This document shows, piece by piece, positions 24,265 to 33,205 of a DNA stretch of 64,000 nt. Numbering within the stretch: position 1 is the first letter of the stretch; every line of letters begins with the position of its first letter. The stretch is from positions 1 through 64,000 of the forward strand of contig NZ_CANLBS010000028.1 in NCBI RefSeq assembly GCF_947488945.1, in the 5' to 3' direction. Below the pieces are notes generated by a model, which made no database searches, had not been told where the DNA came from, and worked only from the letters and a program-made list of their open reading frames with translations. The translations under genes and the position numbers were made by a program. Origin of the DNA: an uncultured Streptomyces sp. GTDB lineage: Bacteria; Actinomycetota; Actinomycetes; Streptomycetales; Streptomycetaceae.

Positions 24265-25523
24265 GCGGCGACAGCATCCGCGCCCCTCGCCCCGGTGCCA
24301 CCACCCCCGCCCCGCACCGGGACGCCACCACGCCCGCGGCCGGCGGAGTGCCGCTGGACTCCAGGGCCGGCACCGGGACCGCGCGCACCGGGACGCCGTC
24401 CGCGGGACGCCCCGACGCGCCCGGCACGGCCGAGCCGCTGCTGAAGGTGCGCGGTCTGACGGTCACGCTGCCCCGCGGCGGACGCCCCGTCCGGCTCGTG
24501 GACGGCGTCGACCTCGACGTGCGCCCCGGCGAGGTCCTCGGCATCGCGGGCGAGTCCGGCAGCGGCAAGACGGTCACCGGCATGACGCTGGTCGGCCTCG
24601 GCCCCGAACGGGCCACCGTGACCGGCTCGGTGACCTACGACGGCCGCGAGATGGTCGGCCTGCCCGAGAAGGAGTGGTCCCGCGTACGCGGCCGGGAGAT
24701 CGCCGTCGTCTTCCAGGACCCGTCGTCCGCCCTGCACCCGATGCTCACCGTCGGCCGTCAGATCACCGACCACGTCCGCCGCCACCAGGGCCTGGACCGC
24801 AAGCAGGCCGCCGCCCGCGCGATCGAACTGCTCGACCTGGTACGCATCCCCGGCGGCGCGTCCGCCGCCGAGCGCTACCCGCACCAGTTCTCCGGCGGCA
24901 TGCGCCAGCGCATCGCCATCGCCTCCGCGCTGGCCTGCGGCCCCCGGCTGCTGATCGCCGACGAACCGACCACCGCCCTCGACGTCACCGTCCAGGCCGG
25001 CATCGTCGAACTCCTCGACGAACTGCGGCGCGAGACCGGCATGGCGATCGCCATGGTTACCCACGACCTCGGCGTCCTGTCCTCCGTCGCCGACCGGATC
25101 GCCGTCTTCTACTCCGGCCGCGTCGTCGAGACCGGCTCCGTCGCCGAGGTCATCGGCCACCCCCAGCACCCGTACACCCGGGGCCTGCTGGAGGCGCTCC
25201 CGCACGCCTCGCTCGGACAGCGCGCCGCAGTCGGCCACGCCGTGCCGCTGCGCCCCATCCCCGGATCGGCCCCGGCCGCCGACGCCCTGCCGCCCGGCTG
25301 CCCCTTCCACCCGCGCTGCGCCGCCGCCTTCGAGGGCTGCGACCGCGACCGCCCGGTCCCGGTCGTCATCGGCCCGGCCCGTACGGTCGCCTGCGCGCTC
25401 GCCGAGCCCGGAGTCGTCCGCCCCGCCGGCACCCCTGCCCCCGCACCCGCCGCGGGTGACGCCCCGACCGCCGGCATCCCCGCCGACGCATCCGCCGACG
25501 CCCCCGCAAGGAGGGACGCATGA
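24261..25523 (+). CDS. Peptide ABC transporter ATPase, DppD-like
   Basis: The 420-aa protein carries Walker A GESGSGKT, the Q-loop FQDPSSALHPM, the signature FSGGMRQR, Walker B LLIADEPTTALD and the H-loop THDLG. The C-terminal oligopeptide-transport tail has CPFHPRC and CDRDRP cysteine motifs. The first 57 residues are a Thr/Pro/Ala-rich leader not found in the family core, so the true start could lie later, though the ATG overlaps the permease stop in the usual way. It pairs with the next ATPase to drive uptake. Confidence 0.93.
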   Translation: MSGDSIRAPRPGATTPAPHRDATTPAAGGVPLDSRAGTGTARTGTPSAGRPDAPGTAEPLLKVRGLTVTLPRGGRPVRLVDGVDLDVRPGEVLGIAGESGSGKTVTGMTLVGLGPERATVTGSVTYDGREMVGLPEKEWSRVRGREIAVVFQDPSSALHPMLTVGRQITDHVRRHQGLDRKQAAARAIELLDLVRIPGGASAAERYPHQFSGGMRQRIAIASALACGPRLLIADEPTTALDVTVQAGIVELLDELRRETGMAIAMVTHDLGVLSSVADRIAVFYSGRVVETGSVAEVIGHPQHPYTRGLLEALPHASLGQRAAVGHAVPLRPIPGSAPAADALPPGCPFHPRCAAAFEGCDRDRPVPVVIGPARTVACALAEPGVVRPAGTPAPAPAAGDAPTAGIPADASADAPARRDA

Positions 25524-26563
25524 CCGCGAACGCCGCCCCGACGGCCGCACCCCTGCTCCGCGTGGACGACGTGGTGGTCGAGTACCCGCGCAAGGGCCAC
25601 GACCCGATGCGGGCGCTGGCCGGTGTCAGCATGGAGGTCGCCCCCGGCGAGATCGTCGGCATCGTCGGCGAATCCGGCTGCGGCAAGTCCACGCTGGCCC
25701 GCGCCATCACCGGACTCGCCCCCGCGCACTCCGGCTCGATCACCTTCGACGGCGCCACGGTCTCCGCCGTGGGCCGCCGCCGGCGCGACCCCGCCCTGCT
25801 GCCGCTCCAGATGGTCTTCCAGGACCCGAACGCCTCGCTCAACCCCCGCCGCACCGTGGGGGCCCAGATCGAGGAGGTGGTGGTCGCCCGCGACCGCGCG
25901 AACGGCGTCCGGCGCGGCCGCCGCGACCCGGAGGCGGCCCGCGAGGCCGCCGAGGCGCTGCGCCGGGTGGGCCTGCCGGACGGGTCGGCGCGGAAGTACC
26001 CGCACGAGTTCTCCGGCGGCCAGCGGCAGCGCGCCGCGATCGCCCGTGCGCTCGCCTCCCGGCCCCGGATGATCGTCGCCGACGAACCGGTGTCCGCCCT
26101 CGACGCCTCGGCGCAGGCCGCGGTGGCCAACCTGCTGCGCGACCTGTCCCGCCAGGAGGGCATCGCGCTCGCGTTCATCTCGCACGACCTCGCCGTGGTC
26201 GGGGCGCTCGCGGACCGGGTGGTGGTCATGTACCTGGGGCGGATCGTCGAGACGGGCACCGTCGACCAGATCTTCAACGCCCCCCAGCACCCCTACACGA
26301 AGGCGCTGCTGGCCGCCGTGCCGGTGCCGGACGGCACCGGGGCGCGTCCGCAGGCGCTGACGGGCGAGGTGCCCGACCCCGGCAGCCCGCCGCCCGGCTG
26401 CCGTTTCCATCCGCGCTGCCCGCTCGCCGTCGACCGCTGCCGTACCGACGAGCCCGTCCTCCTGGGCGCCCCGGGCACCACGGCCGGCGGGGACCAGCCG
26501 GTCTCACTGGTGGCGTGCTGGGTCGCGCAGCGCCACGAGCCGGCGGTGGTCCCGGTCGGCTGA
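25520..26563 (+). CDS. Peptide ABC transporter ATPase, DppF-like
   Basis: The 347-aa second ATPase has Walker A GESGCGKS, Q-loop FQDPNASLNPRR, signature FSGGQRQR, Walker B MIVADEPVSALD, H-loop SHDLAVV and the DppF C-terminal CRFHPRCPLA motif. AAGGAGGGACGC precedes its ATG, which overlaps the stop of the first ATPase. It is the last gene of the operon and converges on the ZIP transporter gene. The operon therefore encodes a full uptake system beside the M19 enzyme. Confidence 0.93.
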   Translation: MTANAAPTAAPLLRVDDVVVEYPRKGHDPMRALAGVSMEVAPGEIVGIVGESGCGKSTLARAITGLAPAHSGSITFDGATVSAVGRRRRDPALLPLQMVFQDPNASLNPRRTVGAQIEEVVVARDRANGVRRGRRDPEAAREAAEALRRVGLPDGSARKYPHEFSGGQRQRAAIARALASRPRMIVADEPVSALDASAQAAVANLLRDLSRQEGIALAFISHDLAVVGALADRVVVMYLGRIVETGTVDQIFNAPQHPYTKALLAAVPVPDGTGARPQALTGEVPDPGSPPPGCRFHPRCPLAVDRCRTDEPVLLGAPGTTAGGDQPVSLVACWVAQRHEPAVVPVG

Positions 26564-26653
26564 CCGGCCGACCGGCGGAGCACCGGACGGCCGGGGGCGC
26601 GGGGAGGTCTCCCAGCGCTCCCGGTCCCGTGCGGGCGGAACGGCGGGTGGCGC

Positions 26654-27418
26654 TCACGCGTGCGAGAGCGCGAACGAGACCAGGAAGCCGCAGGTGGTCA
26701 TGAGTCCGCTCGCCAGATGGGTGTCCTGGAACGCCTCGGGGACCATGGTGTCCGCGATCATGGCGAGGATCGCCCCGGCGGCCACCGCGGTGACGGCGGC
26801 GGTCACGGTGGGGGAGAGGCCGCCGACGACGACGTAGCCGAGCACGGCCGAGACGGTGCAGGCCACCGCTATGGTGCCCCACACCCCGAAGACGTACGCC
26901 TTGCCCCGGCCCGCCTTGCGCATGCCCGCCGAACTCGACAGTCCCTCGGGCACGTTGCTGATGAAGACGGCCGCCACCGTCGCCAAGCTCACCGCCCCGC
27001 CCTCGGTGAGGCCGACGCCGATGACCGCGGACTCCGGCACGCCGTCCAGCAGCGCGCCCAGCGCGAGCGCCAGCCCGGAGCCGGCCTGCTGGGCCTCGCC
27101 CGGCTGTGCCTCGCCGCCGGGCGTGCGGCCCGACCGCTTGCGGTGCCGGGCGCCCCGGCGGGCGAGTGCCTCGTTCCCCAGCGTGTACAGCACCGCCCCG
27201 GCGACCGTGCCCACGACCGCCGGGGCGAGCCCCGCCTCCTCGTACGCCTCGCCCACCAGCTCGAACGAGACCGCCGAGAGCAGCACCCCCGAGCCGAACG
27301 CCATGATCGACGCGACCAGCCACGGCGGCAGTCGCCAGGCGTATCCGACGGCCGCTCCGAGCAACAACGCGGACCCGGCGACCAGGCCCCACCCTCCGGC
27401 TTCCAGTGCTTCGATCAT
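26654..27418 (-). CDS. ZIP-family metal transporter
   Basis: The 254-aa protein has about eight helices. Helices 4 and 5 bear the ZIP metal-site motifs DGVPESAVIG and SNVPEGLSSS, and the loop between helices 3 and 4 is long and basic (residues about 85-115), as in ZIP proteins. Members import zinc or other divalent metals; some bacterial ones release them. The gene stands alone, converging on the peptide operon. Confidence 0.88.
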   Translation of the reverse strand: MIEALEAGGWGLVAGSALLLGAAVGYAWRLPPWLVASIMAFGSGVLLSAVSFELVGEAYEEAGLAPAVVGTVAGAVLYTLGNEALARRGARHRKRSGRTPGGEAQPGEAQQAGSGLALALGALLDGVPESAVIGVGLTEGGAVSLATVAAVFISNVPEGLSSSAGMRKAGRGKAYVFGVWGTIAVACTVSAVLGYVVVGGLSPTVTAAVTAVAAGAILAMIADTMVPEAFQDTHLASGLMTTCGFLVSFALSHA

Positions 27419-27505
27419 GGGGCGTCCCTACCCGCGCCCCGGCCCCGCATGGGTAAAGACTCGGCATGGCGGCCGGGCGGGCTCCGCAGGGGACTCGTGG
27501 CAGAG

Positions 27506-27907
27506 TCAGGCGGCCTGGGGGAGGCGGTCGGAACGGCCGAACAGCAGGGCGTAGCCCAGCGGCAGAGCCGCCAGCACACGGCGGGTCAGGTCCTCGCCGA
27601 TGTGCCGCGCGAGCAGGGCCAGCACGGTGCAGGCGGCCCAGCGCGCCTGAGTGGTGGAGGGCGGGGTGGTGCGGGCGGCGACGGCGGCGACGAACCCGTC
27701 GGCGGAGAGCGGACGGGCGGCCGGGGCGCCCGCGCCGAGCAGCGCGGCCGCCTCGGCGGGCAGCTCACGGATCAGTTCGCGGCGCACCTCGCCGCCGATC
27801 TGGCCGGCCAGCACGGACAGGACGGAGCGCAGGGCCTTCTCCGCCTCCGGGCCGGTCGCGTACAGGCCCGAATAACGTGTCTCGTCGACGAGTTGCTGCC
27901 ATCGCAC
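27506..27907 (-). CDS. DUF2267 family protein
   Basis: The 133-aa soluble helical protein contains two related halves, each with a leader like VLSVLAGQIGGEVRRELIRELP or VLALLARHIGEDLTRRVLAALP. This internal duplication is typical of DUF2267 proteins, whose function is unknown. The GTG at 27907 is used; a ribosome site GAGAGGA lies upstream. It lies alone between the ZIP gene and a decayed region. Confidence 0.8.
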   Translation of the reverse strand: MRWQQLVDETRYSGLYATGPEAEKALRSVLSVLAGQIGGEVRRELIRELPAEAAALLGAGAPAARPLSADGFVAAVAARTTPPSTTQARWAACTVLALLARHIGEDLTRRVLAALPLGYALLFGRSDRLPQAA

Positions 27908-28579
27908 GGCGGTTGTCCTCTCGGTCTCGGGGCCGACGCCATCCGCGACGGCGGGCCCGACGGCGCGCCGGACACCCCGCGAACGCCAGGGGCACGACGT
28001 GCCCCGGGAGCGGCTCGGGCGGGAGTGGGCGCATTCGGCGCCTGCCCCGGATCCGCGGTTCCACACCTGCCGTTCGCCGCCAACTCCCACACGTCCGCCG
28101 TTACGTGACCGGCGCGCCGTCCCGGACGGGCCCCCGGCCGCGCGTCCGTCACAGCCGCAGGGTGTCCCCCTCCCCTCGCCCGCGCAGCGTCCGGTCGTCA
28201 CTCGCCGGCACGATCGCGCCGGGACCGGGGCCGAGTGCGTCCTCCAGTTCGCCGCGGAGCAGCGGGGAGAGGTGGTGGGTGGGCTCGTCCAGCAGCAGCG
28301 CCGACGGGCGCCGCCACGCCGATGCCGTCGCCCGGTCTCTGCCCGCTCCGGCATGCCCCGCCTCGGCCTGCCCGCCCGGTCTGCGTGCGGGCCGGCGCCG
28401 GAACGACGGGGCGGGGCCCGTGCGCCGCCCGCGATGTCCGGGTTCGCGGCGCCTCGCCGGGGCACCTGCCAGAGAAATATGTGAAGGTCGCGGGTCGCAC
28501 TTGCGTTCGGCGTGTGTCGAGGGTTCTTCTGATCCGTACGGGGGAGCAATGTGCTGTCGCCTATGCCCGGAGGAACCCC
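27908..28579. other. Decayed intergenic region with an ABC-F fossil
   Basis: About 670 bp without an intact gene. It contains the C-terminal relic of an ABC-F ATPase on the minus strand (28149-28390). The rest shows nothing recognisable; the promoter of the STAS gene must lie at its right end. Confidence 0.6.
28149..28390 (-). pseudogene. ABC-F ATPase C-terminal fragment (fossil)
   Basis: Read on the minus strand, one frame gives PGGQAE, then RRPSALLLDEPTHHLSP, then ELEDALGPGPGAIVPAS, DDRTLRG and a stop at 28149. This is the end of an ABC-F ribosome-protection/translation-factor ATPase: a degraded signature, an intact Walker B, DEPTNHL changed to DEPTHHL, and the H-loop SHDR changed to SDDR. 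No start, Walker A or first ATPase domain is visible upstream. ABC-F genes are often resistance genes in Streptomyces, but this remnant cannot be functional. Confidence 0.75.
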
Positions 28580-28885
28580 GTGCTCTACACCGCCACCGTT
28601 GTCGTCGCCGAGGGCGAACTGGACGTGGAGTCCCTCGGCCCGCTGCGCGGCAGACTGGAACGCGCGGCGTCCGCGTACGACACGGTCGTTCTGGACGCGG
28701 GCGGGGTGTCGTTCGCCGACTCGTCCTTCCTCACCCTGCTGCTGAGGACCCACCAGGAGACCCCGGTGCGGGTGGCCGCCGCCTCGGCGCAGGTGCGCCG
28801 GCTGCTGGAGATCACCGGCGCCGACCAGGTGCTGGGCCTCTACCCCACGGTGGAGGAAGCCATGGCGGCGGCCGGCGGGAGCTGA
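28580..28885 (+). CDS. STAS-domain anti-anti-sigma factor
   Basis: The 101-aa protein is one STAS domain with the strand/helix motif VVLDAGGVSFADSSFLTLLL near residues 35-54. The Ser in this motif (ADSS) is the usual phosphorylation site for a partner anti-sigma kinase. The protein would release a sigma factor when unphosphorylated. Its GTG start has GGAGGA upstream. No anti-sigma kinase, phosphatase or sigma gene is adjacent, so its partner is elsewhere. Confidence 0.88.
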   Translation: MLYTATVVVAEGELDVESLGPLRGRLERAASAYDTVVLDAGGVSFADSSFLTLLLRTHQETPVRVAAASAQVRRLLEITGADQVLGLYPTVEEAMAAAGGS

Positions 28886-28926
28886 ACCCGGCACCGGCCG
28901 GGCCTGGTACGCGTACGGGGCCGGGT

Positions 28927-28956
28927 GGCGCGGGGACGACCCGGCCGTCCCGCGCC
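28927..28956. terminator. Terminator between convergent STAS and gudD genes
   Basis: A stem of 7 plus 4 bp with one bulged G (27-33 with 50-56 and 35-38 with 46-49 of 28900) closes a 7-nt loop, in the 82-bp gap between two gene ends. Confidence 0.55.
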
Positions 28957-28967
28957 GCCGTCACCCG

Positions 28968-30302
28968 TCAGCGCACCAGGGCCGGCCGCTTCGGGTCGAA
29001 CTCCCAGCCGGGAACGAGGAAACGCATGCCTACCGCGTCGTCACGGGCGCCCAGCGCCTTCTCCCGGTAGAGCTCGTGCGCGGCGAGCAGACGGTCCATG
29101 TCCAGCCGCACGCCCAGTCCGGGGACCGGCGGCACCGCCACCTCGCCGCCCACGATGCGCGGCGGCTCGACCGTCAGCCGCTCCAGGCCCTCCTGCCAGA
29201 TCCAGTGCGTGTCCAGGGCGTTGTACTCGCCCGGCGCGGCGGCGGCGCAGTGCGTCACCATGGCCAGCGAGATGTCGAAGTGGTTGTTGGAGTGGCAACC
29301 CCAGGTCAGGCCCATCGCGTTGCACAGCTGGGCGACCCGGACCGACCCCTGCATCGTCCAGAAGTGCGGGTCCGCGAGCGGGATGGAGACCGACTGGAGG
29401 GCCAGGGCGTGGGTCAGCTGCCGCCAGTCGGTGGCGATCATGTTGGTGGCGGTCGGCAGTCCGGTGGCCCGGCGGAACTCGGCCAGGATCTCGCGTCCCG
29501 AGTAGCCGTCCTCCGCCCCGCAGGGGTCCTCGGCGTAGGCCAGGGTGCCGACCAGTGGGCCGCACAGCTCCACGGCCTCGCGCAGCGACCACGCGCCGTT
29601 CGGATCCAGGGTGATCCGGGCCTCCGGGAAACGGGCCTTCAGCGCGGTGACGGCCCGCACCTCCTCGGCCCCAGCCAGGACCCCGCCCTTCAGCTTGAAG
29701 TCCTGGAAGCCGTAGAGGCCGTACGCCGCCTCCGCCTGCCGGACGATCGCCTCCGGGGTCAGTGCCTCCTCGTGCCGGACGCGGTACCAGTCGACGTCGG
29801 AGTCCGGCTCGCGGACGTACTCCAGGTCCGTGCGGCCGGGGTCGCCGACGTAGAAGAGGTAGCCGAGGACGCGGACGGATTCGCGCTGCTGCCCGTCGCC
29901 GAGCAGCGCGGCGACCGGCACCTCCAGGTGCTGCCCGAGCAGGTCGAGCAGCGCGGCCTCCACCGCGGTGACGGCGTGCACCGTGGTCCGCAGGTCGAAG
30001 GTCTGCCGGCCCCGGCCGCCGGAGTCCCTGTCCGCGAACCGGTCGCCGATCTCGCGCAGGACGCGCCGGTGGTCGCCGAGGCGCGATCCCACCACCAGCG
30101 GGACCGCGTCGCGCAGGGTCGCGGTGATCTTCTCGCCGCCGGGCACCTCGCCCAGTCCGGTACGTCCCTCGGAGTCCTGGAGGACCACGACGTTGCGGGT
30201 GAACCAGGGGCCGTGCGCGCCGGAGAGGTTCAGCTCCATGCTGTCGCGGCCGGCGACGGGATAGACGGTCATCGACGTGACGGTGGGCTGAGGCGTGTTC
30301 AT
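28968..30302 (-). CDS. gudD: Glucarate dehydratase (enolase superfamily)
   Basis: The 444-aa enzyme dehydrates D-glucarate to 5-keto-4-deoxyglucarate. It has the enolase-superfamily capping domain and barrel, with the KxK pair in FQDFKLKGGV, metal ligands in TLDPNGAWS and YAEDPCG, and WGCHSNNHFD late in the barrel, a pattern typical of glucarate dehydratase. The length matches the family. It lies downstream of a GntP permease, and an IclR regulator is divergent, so the three form a sugar-acid catabolic unit. No aldolase for the product is in the window. Confidence 0.92.
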   Translation of the reverse strand: MNTPQPTVTSMTVYPVAGRDSMELNLSGAHGPWFTRNVVVLQDSEGRTGLGEVPGGEKITATLRDAVPLVVGSRLGDHRRVLREIGDRFADRDSGGRGRQTFDLRTTVHAVTAVEAALLDLLGQHLEVPVAALLGDGQQRESVRVLGYLFYVGDPGRTDLEYVREPDSDVDWYRVRHEEALTPEAIVRQAEAAYGLYGFQDFKLKGGVLAGAEEVRAVTALKARFPEARITLDPNGAWSLREAVELCGPLVGTLAYAEDPCGAEDGYSGREILAEFRRATGLPTATNMIATDWRQLTHALALQSVSIPLADPHFWTMQGSVRVAQLCNAMGLTWGCHSNNHFDISLAMVTHCAAAAPGEYNALDTHWIWQEGLERLTVEPPRIVGGEVAVPPVPGLGVRLDMDRLLAAHELYREKALGARDDAVGMRFLVPGWEFDPKRPALVR

Positions 30303-30355
30303 CTGGTGGGACTTCCTCGGGTGTGGTGGGACGGGCACGGAATGCGGGCCGGCGG

Positions 30356-31693
30356 TCAGAGGCCGAGCACGTCCAGGGCCTGTTCGACGGCGAGCACGCC
30401 GCCGAGGCCGAGGACCGCGACGACGGTCGTGTAGGAGGTGCGTACCTTGATCGCGTCGGTCACCGAGAGGTTGAAGTACTCCTTGAAGAGCCAGAATCCG
30501 GGGTCGTTGACGTGGGAGAAGGCGATCGATCCGCAGGAGACGGCGAGCACCATCATCTCCGCGTGGGCGCCGCTCCCGGCCAGCAGCGGCAGCACCACGC
30601 CGGAGGCGGTGACGACCGCGACGGTGGCCGAGCCGAGCGCCACCCGGAGCACGGCGGCGACCAGCCAGGCCAGCAGCAGCGGGGAGACGGCCCAGCCGGT
30701 GGTGAGGTCCTTGATGTAGTCGGACGTGCCGCCCTCGACGAGGACGTTCTTGAAGGCGCCGCCGGCGCCGATCACCAGCAGGATCATCGCCATGGCCCGC
30801 GCCGCCGAGGCGCAGGAGGCGGCGACGTCGTCCAGGCTGCGGCCGGTCCGGGGGCCGAACGCCCAGACGGCGAGGGCGAGCGTCAGCAGCAGCGCGATCG
30901 GCGCGGAGCCGACGAAGGCCACCAGGTGCAGCAGCGGGGTGTCGTCGGAGTCGGCCATCTCGGTCACGGCCGCCCCGGCGATCAGCACCACCGGGAACAG
31001 TGCCACCAGCAGCGACCAGCCGAGGCCCGGCATCTCCTCGTCGGTGAACTCCCGTTCGGTGACCAGGCCCTGCGGGATGGCGGGGTCCAGCCGGCGGACG
31101 AACGGCAGCCTGGGCCAGGTGAGGGCGACCAGCGCGCCCACCGGGACCGCGATGAACAGGCCGTACAGCAGGGTCAGTCCGATCGAGGCGTGGAAGGTGG
31201 CCGCGACGGAGGTGGGTCCGGGGTGCGGCGGCAGGAAGCTGTGCATGGTGGACAGGGCGACCGACATCGGCAGGCCGACCCACAGCAGCTTGGAGCCGGT
31301 GACCCGGACCAGCGTGAACGCGATGGGGACGATGATGATGAAGGCGACCTCGTAGAACATGGTCACGCCGATCAGCATCGACGTCACCACCATGGCCGCC
31401 TGGACCCCGCGCGGGCCGAAGGCGGCGAGGAGCGAGCCGGCTATCCGCTGGGCGGCGCCCGAATCCCCCATCACCCGGCCGACCATGGCGCCGAGACCGA
31501 TGGTCAGCATCGTGTCCCCGACCTGGCCCCCGATGCCGTCGGCGAGCACGTCCGGGATCCGCTCCAGCGGAATCCCCTGCACCACGCCGACGCCGACCGC
31601 CACCAGCAGCAGCGCGGCGAAGCCGTTGACCTTCAGTCTGGTCATCAGCAGGAGCAGGACCAGGACGCTGATTCCGACGACAAGGAGCGGCAT
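30356..31693 (-). CDS. GntP-family sugar-acid/H+ symporter
   Basis: The 445-aa protein has about 12 helices and the GntP features IGLGAMVGRVMGDSG, FYEVAFIIIVPIAF and MHSFLPPHPGPTSVA. GntP members import gluconate and related acids with protons. Its position directly upstream of gudD suggests glucarate or a related aldarate as substrate. The ATG at 31693 gives the family's short cytoplasmic start. gudD begins 53 bp after its stop, so they are probably co-transcribed from the divergent promoter at 31694-31976. Confidence 0.92.
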   Translation of the reverse strand: MPLLVVGISVLVLLLLMTRLKVNGFAALLLVAVGVGVVQGIPLERIPDVLADGIGGQVGDTMLTIGLGAMVGRVMGDSGAAQRIAGSLLAAFGPRGVQAAMVVTSMLIGVTMFYEVAFIIIVPIAFTLVRVTGSKLLWVGLPMSVALSTMHSFLPPHPGPTSVAATFHASIGLTLLYGLFIAVPVGALVALTWPRLPFVRRLDPAIPQGLVTEREFTDEEMPGLGWSLLVALFPVVLIAGAAVTEMADSDDTPLLHLVAFVGSAPIALLLTLALAVWAFGPRTGRSLDDVAASCASAARAMAMILLVIGAGGAFKNVLVEGGTSDYIKDLTTGWAVSPLLLAWLVAAVLRVALGSATVAVVTASGVVLPLLAGSGAHAEMMVLAVSCGSIAFSHVNDPGFWLFKEYFNLSVTDAIKVRTSYTTVVAVLGLGGVLAVEQALDVLGL

Positions 31694-31976
31694 GACGGTT
31701 CCTCTTCGAACTGGGTGAGTCGGGGCCGGAGTCGGCTCCGACGCCGGTGGCCGGCGGCGGGCGCGCGGACGGGCTGGGCGCGGGAGCGACGGAGGGACGC
31801 GGACCGCTCCGCGCCCGACCGCCGCCCGGTCTTCGGGACACCGGTACGGCGGCCGGGGCGTGCCGTTCCATCAACCTCGTCCTCATATGCAGATGGCGTC
31901 CATGTATGGGAATGGAGGCTAGGGGGGTGAACGTGACCGGTCAATGGGTCAGGTGATGCCGATTTACGATGAGTGC
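31694..31976. promoter_or_regulatory. Divergent promoter of glucarate genes and IclR regulator
   Basis: This 283-bp region separates the GntP/gudD unit from its regulator. An AT-richer patch (31884-31918) with CATATGCAGATGG and CCATGTATGG words is the likely operator, but the symmetry is weak and no promoter hexamers are certain. Confidence 0.45.
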
Positions 31977-32765
31977 ATGCCGGAGAAGAGAGGCGTCCGC
32001 GGCGTGAAGTCGGCGGTCCGCACCGTGGCGTTGCTGGAGCTCCTGGCCGGCCGGGGCGACCGGCCCTCCCGCCTCGACGAGCTGGCCGGGGAACTGGACG
32101 TGCCGCGCAGCAGCATGTACCAACTGCTGCGGACCCTGATCGACTGCGGCTGGGTGCGCACCGACTCCACCGGCTCCCTCTACGGCATCGGCATCCGCGC
32201 GCTGCTCACCGGCACCGGTTACCTCGACAGCGACCCGCTGGTGCGCGCCGCCCGGCCGTACCTCGACGAGGCGTCCCGGGAGCTCGGCGAGACGATCCAT
32301 CTGGGCCGCCTGGACGGGCCGGACGTCGTCTACCTCGCCACCCGTGAGTCGCACGAGTACCCGCGCACCCTCAGCCGGGTCGGTCGCCGCGTCCCGGCCC
32401 ATGCGGGCGCGCTCGGCAAGGCGCTGCTCGCCGAGCGCCCGGACGCGGAACTACCGCTCCCCGCAGCGGGGTTGGCCGCACTCACCCCGCGTACCCTCAC
32501 CGCCCGCGACGCGTTGCTCGCCGACCTCGCGGGCGTACGCGGACGCGGCCACTCCGTCGAGCGCGAGGAGACGGTGACCGGCATCGCCGGCTTCGGCTTC
32601 GCCCTGCGCCGCGGCGTCCCCGCCGTCGACGCCATCAGCTGCTCGGTCCCCGTCGCCCGGCTCACCCCGGAGCACGAGGCGCGGATCGTCGAGGTGATGA
32701 ACGGGATCAGGACGAGGATCGAGGCGCACGCCTCGCCCGCCCCGGGCGCACCCGACTGGCGCTGA
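31977..32765 (+). CDS. IclR-family regulator of the glucarate unit
   Basis: The 262-aa protein has the IclR winged helix (residues 10-65: SAVRTVALLELLAG and LAGELDVPRSSMYQLLRTL) and effector domain with GETIHLGRLDGPDVVYLATRE and PAHAGALGKALLAE. The ATG at 31977 is chosen; in-frame ATGs at 31944 and 31956 are possible. Divergent placement from the permease and dehydratase genes suggests that it represses them and responds to a sugar acid, which is inference from family habits (KdgR-like members). Confidence 0.88.
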   Translation: MPEKRGVRGVKSAVRTVALLELLAGRGDRPSRLDELAGELDVPRSSMYQLLRTLIDCGWVRTDSTGSLYGIGIRALLTGTGYLDSDPLVRAARPYLDEASRELGETIHLGRLDGPDVVYLATRESHEYPRTLSRVGRRVPAHAGALGKALLAERPDAELPLPAAGLAALTPRTLTARDALLADLAGVRGRGHSVEREETVTGIAGFGFALRRGVPAVDAISCSVPVARLTPEHEARIVEVMNGIRTRIEAHASPAPGAPDWR

Positions 32766-32901
32766 GGGGCCTGGCGGCGGTGCGGGGGCGACGGGCCTGT
32801 CGTGCTGCCGCGCCTTCCGTCGAGCCTCTGTCGTCCCGTGTCCCGGCCGCGCCCCGCCCCGCCGCGCCGCGGTCCGCCGCCGTCGCGCCGAGGCGGGCCC
32901 C

Positions 32902-32947
32902 TTGACCTGCCCGGAGCCGGTCCCTAGGTTCGACAGAAAGCGCTTGC
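32902..32947 (+). promoter_or_regulatory. Consensus-like promoter with LacI-type operator at its start
   Basis: TTGACC (32902-32907) and TAGGTT (32925-32930) are 17 bp apart, a good vegetative promoter. GAAAGCGCTTGC (32936-32947), with palindromic core AAGCGCTT, sits where transcription would start and matches the LacI/GalR-family operator type. No LacI gene is in the window. Confidence 0.65.
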
Positions 32948-33001
32948 TGCCGATACTTGCCCCGGCGGCCGCGCACCCCACGACCGTGAGGCCGCCCCGC
33001 C

Positions 33002-33205
33002 ATGCCCACCCCCCTGCCCGGCGACCGCCCGCCGCGGGTCGTCGTCGGCACCGGCGCGATGGCCCGCCGGAGCCACCTCCCGGCGTTCCGAGCGCCCGTC
33101 GCCGGGCAACCCCTGGAGGCCGTCGCCGCCGGCACGGGCCGGGCTCCGGCCGGACCGGCCGCCCCACACCCCGCCGCCCGCCCCGCCCCGGAGACCGCCC
33201 GATGA
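33002..33205 (+). pseudogene. Gfo/Idh/MocA oxidoreductase remnant (truncated)
   Basis: The 67-codon frame begins like a Gfo/Idh/MocA NAD(P)-dependent oxidoreductase: PPRVVVGTGAMARRSHLPAF, with the Rossmann Gly motif, then PLEAVAAGTG. It then collapses into Pro/Ala-rich sequence and stops at the PmoA-like start (ATGA overlap). About 300 residues of a normal enzyme are absent, so an internal deletion is likely. In related genomes such oxidoreductases usually sit beside PmoA-like genes, as I recall. The frame may still serve translational coupling of the next gene. Confidence 0.7.
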
